In this document: positions 5,393-13,048 of the stretch, one piece after another
How positions within the stretch are numbered: position 1 is the stretch's first letter
Layout: each line of letters begins with the position of its first letter
Translations under genes and position numbers: made by a program
Source of the DNA: Methanobacteriota archaeon
Lineage (GTDB): Archaea > Halobacteriota > Methanosarcinia > Methanosarcinales > Methanosarcinaceae
Direction: 5' to 3'
Length of the DNA stretch: 16,101 nucleotides
Assembly: GCA_030837265.1 (NCBI GenBank)
Contig: JAUPKV010000143.1
Location: forward strand, 1 to 16,101
Notes under the pieces: model-generated
Database searches by the model: none
What the model was told of the DNA's origin: nothing
Seen by the model: the letters and a program-made list of their open reading frames with translations, nothing else

Positions 5393-6136
5393 TCATTTAT
5401 TTTCGCTCACTTTATTTAGATATCCGCAGATTGGGCAATTATTTAGCTTCGAGAGTGAGATTTCGCTGAAATTCCCTGAAAGCCCGTCCCAGAACAGCAG
5501 CCGGCCTTCCAGCAGTTTTCCCTTCCCCGTCAGGAATTTAATTGCTTCATTTGCTTGAATTGAGCCTATAACTCCCGGAGTCGTGCCAAGTATCGGAAAT
5601 ACTTCCTTCCTGGAGATGCGCGGAAAAATGCAATAAAAGCATGGGGTTTTTCCTGGAATTATCGTTGTCACCTGCCCATCATACCCCGTAACGGCCCCAT
5701 GAACCAGAGGAATTCCCCTTTTTACGGCAAGTCTGTTAAGCATATGCCTGGTCTCCAGATTATCAAGGGCATCTACTATTATATCGCATTCAGGGATTAG
5801 AGTCTCCAGGTTTGATTCGGTGAGCATTTCTTCGATTGTCTCAACCTCAATCTCGGGATTCATAGAAAGAAGCTTCTCCTTTGCGGATTCCACCTTTGCC
5901 CTTCCGATATCCTTATCATGGTGAAGAAATTGTCTGTTCAGGTTGCTGGGATCAACGGAATCGAAATCTGCAAGAATTAGTTTTCCTACTCCGGCAATCG
6001 CAAGATAAGTGGAGATCGGACTCCCGAGCCCGCCTGCGCCGGCAATTAGTACTTTTGCATTCTTCAGCTTTTCCTGCCCCTCCTCCCCAAAAAGAAGGAT
6101 CTGCCGGCTGTATTTTTCGCGCTCGAAATTGTTCAT
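5393..6136 (-). CDS. ThiF/MoeB/HesA-family E1-like adenylyltransferase
   Basis: The 247-residue protein is full length for the family. It begins with YSRQILLFGEEGQ. The nucleotide-binding GAGGLGSP follows at residues 33-40, then ADFDSVDPSNLNRQ (56-69) and the magnesium-site region DALDN (122-126). Two CxxC pairs (C166/C169 and C234/C237) make the structural zinc site. Family members adenylate the C-terminal glycine of a ubiquitin-like sulfur carrier (ThiS, MoaD, SAMP). Notably, the stretch between the two zinc pairs contains no cysteine. The usual catalytic position before GVIGS is Thr-Thr-Pro, so this enzyme may stop at adenylation, as MoeB does. The ATG at 6136 has an excellent GGAGGATT upstream. 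A 20-bp tandem repeat lies in its leader. No carrier-protein gene is in the window. Confidence 0.9.
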   Translation of the reverse strand: MNNFEREKYSRQILLFGEEGQEKLKNAKVLIAGAGGLGSPISTYLAIAGVGKLILADFDSVDPSNLNRQFLHHDKDIGRAKVESAKEKLLSMNPEIEVETIEEMLTESNLETLIPECDIIVDALDNLETRHMLNRLAVKRGIPLVHGAVTGYDGQVTTIIPGKTPCFYCIFPRISRKEVFPILGTTPGVIGSIQANEAIKFLTGKGKLLEGRLLFWDGLSGNFSEISLSKLNNCPICGYLNKVSENK

Positions 6137-6177
6137 TTAATCCTCCGGAAATGTTTTCTCAATAAGTCCAAATTACT

Positions 6178-6244
6178 CCAGTAGTGATTGTCCAGTAATA
6201 GTAGCGATTGTCCAGTAATAGTAGTGATTATCCAGTAATGATTG
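6178..6244. repeat. 20-bp tandem repeat upstream of the adenylyltransferase gene
   Basis: Two complete 20-base units (6192-6211 and 6212-6231) consist of CCAGTAATAGTAG followed by YGATTRT. A shortened unit (6178-6191, missing six bases) precedes them and a partial unit (6232-6244) follows. The block lies 42 bases before the start codon of the minus-strand adenylyltransferase gene, so it would sit in its leader or promoter. Confidence 0.8.
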
Positions 6245-6390
6245 ACTTCTTAATGCATAACCCCTTCGATGGAAAAGGAATACGCAGGACTCGCTAAAGG
6301 AAATGAAAAAAAGAACGAAATTTTTTCAGAGCTATTTTTGCTCAAAATTCATCCACTAACGTCAACTGATTCTTTTACACATTTCCTGTA

Positions 6391-6427
6391 TATTTATATA
6401 TAATATGTACTATAAAATGCCGTACAT
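6391..6427 (+). promoter_or_regulatory. Promoter of MoxR-type ATPase gene with a dyad
   Basis: TTTATATATA at 6393-6402 is a strong archaeal TATA match. Just after it, ATGTAC (6405-6410) and GTACAT (6422-6427) form an inverted repeat around a second TATA-like TATAAAA. With one inserted base the arms extend to TAAT/ATTA. Transcription would start near 6425 or 6440, leaving a leader of 70-90 bases. The dyad may be an operator. It is short, so chance is possible. Confidence 0.4.
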
Positions 6428-6511
6428 TAAAGACTAAAACCAAAAATCTATCACTATGAACAAAGATAATTTTGTCAGAGTCGGTATCATGGCAATCTCA
6501 CGGTGTAATTC

Positions 6512-8035
6512 ATGGCACATAATACTCCGGAAATCGTAAATAATTGGGTAAAAAAGAACGCAGCAGATTTTAACCGTTACTTTAAGGAGCGCGATGCTGA
6601 AATCAATGGGTCTCTCCTTGCACTCCTTTCGGGAGAACACGTCCTCCTACTGGGCCCTCCAGGAACTGCAAAAACCCAGCTTGCGAATAAAATTTGCGAG
6701 ACTATAGAGGGAGGAAATTTCTTTCACTACCTTTTAACCCGCTTTTCAACTCCTGAAGAGGTGTTTGGGCCGCTTTCTTTAAAGGCGCTTGAAAGAGACG
6801 AGTTCAGCAGGAGGGTGGAGGGCTACCTGCCAACTGCCCATGTCGCCTTGCTTGACGAAATTTTCAAGGCCAATAGTTCGATCTTAAACAGCTTGCTAAC
6901 CGTGCTGAACGAAAGGAAATACCATAACGGAAAGGAGCTTATGGATGTACCTTTATTTTCTGTTTTTGGGGCTTCAAATGAACTTCCGGAAGAAGATGAG
7001 AGCCTTGAGGCCCTCTATGACCGCTTCCTTTTCAGGTACAGAGTTGATTATATCCAGCACGAGGAAAACCTTGAAAAACTGATATTCGAAAATGTGGACG
7101 ATTTCGAACCCTCAAGCAGATTACCTATAGAGGAAATATGGGAAATCCAGAAGAGGGCAAAGAACCTGCCGGTTGACCCTGAGGTCAAAACCATTGTAAA
7201 AGGGCTCAGGAGAGACCTTAAACACTCCAATATTTTCGTTTCGGACAGGCGCTGGAAGAAAATTATTAACATGCTCAGGGTCGCTTCAGCCGTAAACGGA
7301 CATCTCGGTGTGAACAGGATGACTCTTGTGCTGCTCCAGCATGTGCTCTGGGACGTGCCTGAACAGAAGGAGATTATCAGGAAGCTTATTCTGGATAGGG
7401 TTATTTCGGGAGGCACGGATACCGGTAAAATGAAATTGGATGTTCTGGACTTAAAAAATTCCATTTTCAAATGTCTGCAGTATGAACTCCCGGACCTTGT
7501 TACATGCAACAAATGTTTCAGAGAAGAAGAGAAAACTGCAGATGGAATGAGAAGTTCAAGGTTTTCGGCAGTAAAGGTTCCAAAGAGCCTTACATTTGAC
7601 AACACCGTAGATCTATTAAAACACTATACTGAATTTCCGCATCATACTTATAGCGTTTCAATCGATTACAGTAACCTCAACAAATCCATGAGCTTCGAAT
7701 CCCTGGCAGAAATGTTAAGCAAGAAGTATGGATTTGAATTCAAGATAAGTCTCGACTATGGAGACAAAAAACTCTATGAAAAAGAATACGAGAACCTGGA
7801 AGAGAGACTGAATTACTTCAAGAGACAGATCCAGGAAGAAGAAAAGGCTCTTGAAAGAACCTTAAAGGAGAATATCTGGGTCTCGGAACTGGATGCTCAG
7901 GAAATCATGATAAAATACCGCTCCAAGAACGCGGATACATACGAGATCTCAAGCTATTTGAGTGAAATCAGATCACTGCTGGAGAAACCTAAAGTCTTTG
8001 ATGTGGCAATCGAGAAAATAGGAGAAGTAACCTAA
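6512..8035 (+). CDS. MoxR/RavA-type AAA+ ATPase
   Basis: This 507-residue AAA+ protein has Walker A GPPGTAKT (48-55), the MoxR-type TRFSTPEEVFGPLSL insert (76-90), Walker B VALLDEIF (111-118), the SILNSLLTVLNERKYHNG segment, sensor 1 GASNE (N156) and an arginine finger in YDRF (R171). The closest well-known relative is RavA, which forms hexamers and works with the VWA protein ViaA as a chaperone-like pair. The C-terminal third is divergent. It carries a CNKC motif and a highly charged coiled coil (about residues 425-460). The start ATG at 6512 has a GGTG at 6500-6503. A VWA partner gene lies downstream on the same strand but 810 bases away, with an antisense gene between, so the two are probably not one simple operon. 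Confidence 0.92.
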   Translation: MAHNTPEIVNNWVKKNAADFNRYFKERDAEINGSLLALLSGEHVLLLGPPGTAKTQLANKICETIEGGNFFHYLLTRFSTPEEVFGPLSLKALERDEFSRRVEGYLPTAHVALLDEIFKANSSILNSLLTVLNERKYHNGKELMDVPLFSVFGASNELPEEDESLEALYDRFLFRYRVDYIQHEENLEKLIFENVDDFEPSSRLPIEEIWEIQKRAKNLPVDPEVKTIVKGLRRDLKHSNIFVSDRRWKKIINMLRVASAVNGHLGVNRMTLVLLQHVLWDVPEQKEIIRKLILDRVISGGTDTGKMKLDVLDLKNSIFKCLQYELPDLVTCNKCFREEEKTADGMRSSRFSAVKVPKSLTFDNTVDLLKHYTEFPHHTYSVSIDYSNLNKSMSFESLAEMLSKKYGFEFKISLDYGDKKLYEKEYENLEERLNYFKRQIQEEEKALERTLKENIWVSELDAQEIMIKYRSKNADTYEISSYLSEIRSLLEKPKVFDVAIEKIGEVT

Positions 8036-8155
8036 ACGAAGGAACCAGATATGAGTATTGGGATAACTACTGAAAATCAATCAGCAGGAGTCCCCATATT
8101 TTTCCCAAATGGAAGGAGTACCGGTTGTCATTTTATGCGTTTCCCGGTAATATTT

Positions 8156-8482
8156 TCAACGCCTTTGTATTTTTGGGAATTGAATTCCATTTTGTGATTT
8201 TGAACCGCTCAAAAGATTGGATAAGTTAGGATAGCTTACGAGATTGGCTGACTGAACAGGATTGTTAATCAGATCGGAGGACGGAAGAGAACCCTCTGTC
8301 GAACTCCATGTTGTACTCTCGACAGTTTTATTCTCGATAGTTGTGTTCAAGACCGTTGAGTTTCCTGCGTTTAGATTCCAATTCGCTACGTTCCATGCCG
8401 CACAAGCTGTTTGCGTTAATGCCATACAAAGCAGCATCCCCACAAGCAGGGATGCTATTCTTACACCTTCATTCTCACTCAT
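8156..8482 (-). CDS. Small secreted Asn/Ser-rich protein between the MoxR and VWA genes
   Basis: The 108-residue product has a signal peptide with a hydrophobic core at about residues 9-22 (IASLLVGMLLCMAL) and likely cleavage after TACAA or TQTACA. The mature part contains WNVANWNLNAG, several N-x-T/S sites and the tail LVSYPNLSNLLSGS. No family is recognised. The ATG has GGAG upstream on the minus strand, and a TATA-like ATATAATT lies at about 8569-8577. It is antisense to its neighbours and separates a gene pair that is normally adjacent, which suggests later insertion. Codon use and composition do not rule out a spurious ORF, but the signal peptide and ribosome binding site favour a real gene. 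Confidence 0.6.
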   Translation of the reverse strand: MSENEGVRIASLLVGMLLCMALTQTACAAWNVANWNLNAGNSTVLNTTIENKTVESTTWSSTEGSLPSSDLINNPVQSANLVSYPNLSNLLSGSKSQNGIQFPKIQRR

Positions 8483-8845
8483 ACATTCGACTCCAGTTTA
8501 AAAGTATTTCTGATATATGAACTATTAAGGGTTTAAAATATCATTTTCATCTTAATTTAAGTCTTAGAATTATATAGATAATCTACTATTTCTAATTATA
8601 GACTAATCTTTATATTAGAGATCAAGATATAAAATAAATAAAGAAGTAAAAATTAGAACAGTAAGATCTTCATATATTTCCTTATTTGTGAGAAAAATAC
8701 ATTATTATGCAGTTGTCAAACTCTTCATTTAATATAATACAAAAATAAATGTGTCATTAGCAGTTAATATGACATAGTTTGGAATAATCGTTTTTTAAAA
8801 CCATAAACATCCCAAATAACCTAATAACTTCGGAATAGAAAAGAT
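8483..8845. other. AT-rich divergent intergenic region before the VWA gene
   Basis: This 363-base region is very AT-rich and has no gene. It contains several TATA-like sequences, so the promoters of the small minus-strand gene (near 8569-8577) and of the VWA gene (perhaps AATATAATAC at 8731-8740) cannot be fixed with confidence. No repeat or RNA gene is seen. Confidence 0.5.
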
Positions 8846-10627
8846 ATGCAGGAACTAAAGAACTGGAAGGAAAATTTTGAAAGTATATCCCGATCAGGTC
8901 CGGCTTCACAATTTGACCATGCCTTCAATCCATCCATAATATTGAACGTTGAACTGAGGGAATTGCTAGCGATTCCCCGAAAAATGCCCCGGCCGCTCAG
9001 GGAAGAGATTGCCGGAATCCTGATTTATGAGCTTTTTTCAGACGGGGAGTACGAAATAAAGGATGAAAAGCTGTTTATGGGTAAATTTGGGGTCTTTTTC
9101 CCTATATTTCTGAGTTTAAGGAGTTTGAAAAGCTGGAATGAAATAAAAACTCTTGCCAGGACCAACAGCATGGCTGGGGTATTTATCATTAGAACCTTAC
9201 TGGAAGAAATCTTCTCACTGCTGGATGTTTATGAAAACGAACTCAGGTCTCCAAAAAAGTTTTCCCAAAACCTGGAAAAAATCCTGAGGGTCCTGGGGAA
9301 ACTAATCAATGATACTTATGTAACATGGGAGAAGAAAGAGAGGCGGGAAAAGGAGATGAACTCCCCCCGCTGGTATGAAAGCCCGGATACCTGGGGAAAA
9401 CAGCAAAATGGAGAGAATGAGCAGGAATATAAGAGGGAAAATAATCAGGAGAATAAACCGGAAAACGATCGAGAAAAAAAGGGCAGCTATAAGGACAAGT
9501 TCTTGAACAGTCCTGAAAATGAGAACCGGGAAAACTTGTGCCAGCAGACTGAAACGATGACAGGGTCAGAGAGACTTGCCTCAATGACCCGGGAATTCAT
9601 GTTCAGCGAAAAGGCTGGAGAGGCACTGGATATTACATTAGGGGACAAGATGGCTGCAAAAATTGACGATCTAATCCCGGTCCTTGAAGAGCACCTTGAG
9701 ATGCTCGAGATCCTTTCAATGCTGTTCCCAGGAAGGATGTGGGACCATTCGTTAAGGGCTTTACATAAGGAATACTTCGGAAACCTGGATTATTATGCTG
9801 CAGTTCTCAGGAAGCGAGCTGACCTTCGTGAGATTATTGATCAGGTTGGGAGAATCGAACTTGAGTACGGCTCAAAGAAATTGGGTCTATCCCCGTACAG
9901 TCGAAATGAGGTTCATTCCATTACCTTTTCAAGCGATATCCAGACCCTGCTTCCGATAGAAGTCGTAAAACTGAAGAATCCGATTTTGAAGCTCAAATTC
10001 TATGCTGACATGCTTGAGGGAAAACTCCTTACCTACCAGCTTAGAGGAGAGAACTGGAACTCGGACACTATCGGAAAAAGAAGGAAAGGGCCTGTTATTG
10101 CCCTGGTCGATACCTCAGCTTCCATGCGGGGGGCTCGCGAGTTTTTTGCAAAAGCCGTGATGCTGGCGATTACCCGAAGGATGTTAAAAGAAGGCCGGGA
10201 TGTTAAAGTAATTCTTTTCTCCTCGAAGTGGCAGACGTTTGAAATCGAGCTTACGAATAAAAAGCGTATGGGCCAGGAATTCCTTGAATTTCTCAAATAT
10301 ACTTTCGGCGGTGGTACGGATTTCAACTCCGCGCTCCGTACAGGCCTGAAGGCTTTGAAAGGAGAAAAAGCCTTTGAAGGAGCAGATGTCCTTTTCCTGA
10401 CCGATGGGGAGTCAGAATTTTCCGAAGCACCCCTCATCAGGGAGTGGAATGAAATAAAAGCCGAAAGAAAAGCCAGGATTTTTTCCTTGATAATTGGAAA
10501 TTACGATGCAGGCGGATTAGAGAAAGTTTCCGACCACACATATATCGTAGGGAATGCCGAAGACTGGGAAGTCAGGGAAAGCCCTTCAAGCTTCATAAAA
10601 GCGATAAGCAGGCCTCTCAGGTTTTAA
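8846..10627 (+). CDS. ViaA-like VWA-domain protein, partner of the MoxR-type ATPase
   Basis: This 593-residue protein has a helical N-terminal half and a C-terminal von Willebrand factor A domain (about residues 415-575). The metal-ion-dependent adhesion site is complete: DTSAS (D422, S424, S426), T491 in GGGTDF, and D520 in FLTDGE. ViaA of bacteria has the same plan and binds RavA. The pair is thought to act as a chaperone or remodelling machine for cofactor-containing complexes. An unusual hydrophilic linker at about residues 162-235, rich in Glu, Asn and Lys, separates the two helical parts and accounts for most of its extra length over bacterial ViaA (about 480). The ATG at 8846 has only a weak ribosome binding site. 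It ends 34 bases from a convergent gene. Confidence 0.88.
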   Translation: MQELKNWKENFESISRSGPASQFDHAFNPSIILNVELRELLAIPRKMPRPLREEIAGILIYELFSDGEYEIKDEKLFMGKFGVFFPIFLSLRSLKSWNEIKTLARTNSMAGVFIIRTLLEEIFSLLDVYENELRSPKKFSQNLEKILRVLGKLINDTYVTWEKKERREKEMNSPRWYESPDTWGKQQNGENEQEYKRENNQENKPENDREKKGSYKDKFLNSPENENRENLCQQTETMTGSERLASMTREFMFSEKAGEALDITLGDKMAAKIDDLIPVLEEHLEMLEILSMLFPGRMWDHSLRALHKEYFGNLDYYAAVLRKRADLREIIDQVGRIELEYGSKKLGLSPYSRNEVHSITFSSDIQTLLPIEVVKLKNPILKLKFYADMLEGKLLTYQLRGENWNSDTIGKRRKGPVIALVDTSASMRGAREFFAKAVMLAITRRMLKEGRDVKVILFSSKWQTFEIELTNKKRMGQEFLEFLKYTFGGGTDFNSALRTGLKALKGEKAFEGADVLFLTDGESEFSEAPLIREWNEIKAERKARIFSLIIGNYDAGGLEKVSDHTYIVGNAEDWEVRESPSSFIKAISRPLRF

Positions 10628-10650
10628 TATTTCTTTTATGAGGTTTTAAA

Positions 10651-10660
10651 TATTTTTTTT
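10651..10660 (+). terminator. Oligo-T terminator after the VWA gene
   Basis: A T8 run (10653-10660), after an earlier T-rich stretch, ends just before the stop codon of the convergent minus-strand gene. It fits a plus-strand archaeal terminator. Confidence 0.5.
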
Positions 10661-10661
10661 C

Positions 10662-11477
10662 TTAATTCTTGCGCTTGAATACTTTCTGTGCCCCTTCCAG
10701 AAATTGTTCAAGGTCATTTCTGCCCGGCGTTTGATGCCTGGTTATGCTTGACAGGATTGCAAATGCTGCCTTTCTGCTTTTTGAAGAACCCTTGAGCAGG
10801 CCGATTTCAATCACTGCAATTATAAGTTCGGAAATTATTTTACGGTCACTGGGACTAAGCTCATTCCATTTTTTGTTTAGCTCTCTCGAGGAGACCTTTA
10901 TAGATTCTTTTCCATCGGATGCTATAGACGAAGCTGCTGAGGAAACAACTTTTGAGACCGATATTATCCGTTTTTTTCCACGGGATGCGGTCTCGGAACA
11001 AAACCTGAAAATACTTCTAATGTTTTCTCGTATGTTCCTTCTTTCATTATATGGAACTTCCCCCATTATGTTGCTGAATTCGCTTTCGGATTTGCCCTTT
11101 GAAGCCCTATTTTCCAGGATTTTACGAATTTCTTCAAATATCTCGGAGATTTCTTCCTGAGATCTGGTTTTAAGATACTCTCTGAGTTTATCCAGCAGTT
11201 CGGGGTCAAATGAATTGGAATTCGGAATTGATTCAGAGTTAGGAACTGCCCCTGATTTTGATTTATTACCGGAATCCGGGGAAGAATCTTCATTTAATTC
11301 AACAAAATTTGCATCGATTACAGCACAGGATCCTAAAAGTGAATCATGCGAAGACTTTTTGGATTCTGGCCTTTTGACCCAGAAAGCTGCGTCTGAAAGC
11401 CTATCAAACACTCCTTTTTTACTTTTAAGCAAGAAAATCTCCCCTATTAATGAATCCCGTTTATCTTGAAAAGGCAC
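10662..11477 (-). CDS. Unrecognised helical cytoplasmic protein convergent to the VWA gene
   Basis: The 271-residue product has no signal peptide or membrane span. A Ser/Asn/Pro-rich linker (about residues 62-90) separates a short N terminus from a charged helical middle (LLDKLREYLKTRSQEEISEIFEEIRKILE, about 94-122). A Ser/Lys-rich segment follows, then a C-terminal helical domain (ELSPSDRKIISELIIAVIEIGLLKGSSKSRKAAFAILSSI). I recognise no family. The start is uncertain. GTG at 11477 has no convincing ribosome binding site, while a TTG at 11432 (codon 16) follows GGGGAGAT at a good distance. It could be a third component next to the ATPase-VWA pair, but its orientation gives no proof. Confidence 0.62.
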   Translation of the reverse strand: MPFQDKRDSLIGEIFLLKSKKGVFDRLSDAAFWVKRPESKKSSHDSLLGSCAVIDANFVELNEDSSPDSGNKSKSGAVPNSESIPNSNSFDPELLDKLREYLKTRSQEEISEIFEEIRKILENRASKGKSESEFSNIMGEVPYNERRNIRENIRSIFRFCSETASRGKKRIISVSKVVSSAASSIASDGKESIKVSSRELNKKWNELSPSDRKIISELIIAVIEIGLLKGSSKSRKAAFAILSSITRHQTPGRNDLEQFLEGAQKVFKRKN

Positions 11478-11746
11478 CCTGTATACGTGAAAAATCTTAA
11501 TCCGGACAATAATTGTCTTTTACTAACATTACTTTAAATTTTAATATTGACGAACAGCTACATGAAGTTTACCCCGAAGTATCCATGAAAACTCGGTGTT
11601 AGACACTATGGTAATAAGAAATATAAGCTGTTTAAATGTTGTTATCTTTGAAATTCAACCGGATTCTAAAAACGATTAAAATTAAATATGTCAGTTCAAT
11701 TGCTATTTTCAAATAAAATATAAAAAATAGTAAAGGAGAATAAATA

Positions 11747-13048
11747 ATGTATAATAATATAAAGTTACGTTCATTCTTATTATCATCAGTTTCTCTGTTA
11801 TTATTATTAATTTTGGTTTCGTCTACGGCGTCTGCAGCTTCACCCACGGTTACTAAAACACGGATAACAACTCATGAAACGGCAAAAAATTCTGATATCT
11901 ACGGCAATACTATTATATGGCAGGATTACCGCAATGGAAACTGGGATATCTATATTTTCGACATTACCACTAAGAAGGAAACGCATACTACAAATAAATC
12001 AAATCAGATAAATCCCGCTATCTATGCAAACAGAGTAGTGTGGGAAGATTACCGTAACGGAAATGCGGACATCTACCTGCAAGATATCTCCACCAACAAA
12101 CAAACTCGAATCATCACCAATACGTTAGATCAGTACTCTCCTGCAATTTATGGAGACAAAATAGTGTGGGTCGACGGACGTAATGGAGGAAAACTGGATG
12201 AATATGGAAACCCCGTCTGTGACGAAAATGGGAAAATCATTGGAAAATTAGATATCTTCATGTACGATATCACTACTCATAAGGAAACACAGATCACTAC
12301 CAGTGGAACTGCATACAAACCCGCTATTTATGGAAACAGAGTAGTGTGGGCAGATTACCGTAATGTAAATACAGATATTTTTATGTACGATCTTGACACT
12401 CACAAGGAAACTCAAGTTTCCACCAGCGGATGTGCAGATTATCCTGCTATCCATGGTAACAGAATAGTGTGGCAAGATTACAGTTTTGGCTATTCTCCTT
12501 CAGGTATCTACATGTATGATCTTTCCAGTCACAAGGGAACTTGGCTTCCTGCGGAGTTTGCACACAAGCCTGATATTTATGGTGACAGGATTGTGTATGA
12601 AGACAATCGCTATGATATGACTGGGAACACGGATATTTACGTGTATGACCTCTCAACTAATAAGGAAACCATGATAACCTTCGAGGACCTGAAAGATCTG
12701 GAAAACAACCCGTATCAGGTAGATCCAGCTATATTCGGTGATCGGATTGTGTATACATATAGGTCTATGCAGGGCGATATCTACATGGCTACTCTTAGCT
12801 ACCCTTCAGTTCCTGCTTTCACTGCATCACCTATCTCAGGGAAAGCACCGTTGACAGTTAAATTCACAGATAAGAGTACCAACAATCCTACTTCCTGGTT
12901 CTGGAACTTTGGTGATAAAACCACATCAACAACCATGAACCCTGCACATAAGTACACTAAAGCCGGAAAATACACTGTCAGCTTAACAGTAAAGAATGCA
13001 GCAGGAAGCAATACTGTGAAAAAGACTAACTTTATCACTGTAAAATAA
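11747..13048 (+). CDS. Secreted seven-bladed beta-propeller protein with C-terminal PKD domain
   Basis: The 433-residue protein starts with a signal peptide (hydrophobic core at about 10-25, likely cleavage after TASA or SAA near residues 30-31). Seven repeats follow, each of the form IYG-N/D-R-V/I-VW-x-DYR-N-G...DIY-M-YD-L-T-x-KET. They begin at about residues 51, 93, 134, 195, 235, 277 and 329. This TolB-like pattern predicts a seven-bladed propeller. The third blade carries a 20-residue insert containing C158. Residues 354-433 are a PKD domain (WFWNFGDKTTS, NPAHKYTKAGKYTVSLTV). Such proteins are abundant on Methanosarcina cells, where binding or scaffolding is the usual inference. No C-terminal anchor is present, so it is released or held by other contacts. 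GGAG precedes the ATG at 11747. Confidence 0.88.
   Translation: MYNNIKLRSFLLSSVSLLLLLILVSSTASAASPTVTKTRITTHETAKNSDIYGNTIIWQDYRNGNWDIYIFDITTKKETHTTNKSNQINPAIYANRVVWEDYRNGNADIYLQDISTNKQTRIITNTLDQYSPAIYGDKIVWVDGRNGGKLDEYGNPVCDENGKIIGKLDIFMYDITTHKETQITTSGTAYKPAIYGNRVVWADYRNVNTDIFMYDLDTHKETQVSTSGCADYPAIHGNRIVWQDYSFGYSPSGIYMYDLSSHKGTWLPAEFAHKPDIYGDRIVYEDNRYDMTGNTDIYVYDLSTNKETMITFEDLKDLENNPYQVDPAIFGDRIVYTYRSMQGDIYMATLSYPSVPAFTASPISGKAPLTVKFTDKSTNNPTSWFWNFGDKTTSTTMNPAHKYTKAGKYTVSLTVKNAAGSNTVKKTNFITVK

Larger units (their letters stand above)
6137..6511. other. Divergent intergenic region between adenylyltransferase and MoxR genes
   Basis: This 375-base region has no gene. Its left part carries the tandem repeat and the strong ribosome binding site of the minus-strand gene. 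Its right part carries the TATA-like sequences of the plus-strand ATPase gene. The middle (about 6250-6360) shows nothing that I can name. Confidence 0.55.

Noticed and set aside
5881..6165. Plus-strand open frame opposite the adenylyltransferase gene
   Set aside because: It is antisense to an unmistakable family member, with no supporting signals.
7048..7605. Long minus-strand open frame inside the MoxR gene
   Set aside because: The plus-strand frame encodes a complete AAA+ protein. The antisense frame has no ribosome binding site or family features.
8051..8197. A 48-codon plus-strand ORF (MSIGITTENQSAG) just after the MoxR gene, with GAAGGA before its ATG
   Set aside because: It runs antisense into the end of the small secreted-protein gene, has no recognisable fold and no second line of evidence. 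A real small protein is possible but not supported.
10744..11160. Plus-strand open frame opposite the unknown helical protein
   Set aside because: Both strands are open here. I prefer the minus strand because it is longer, is rich in ordinary charged residues and has a plausible start. The plus frame lacks a ribosome binding site. This choice is not beyond doubt.
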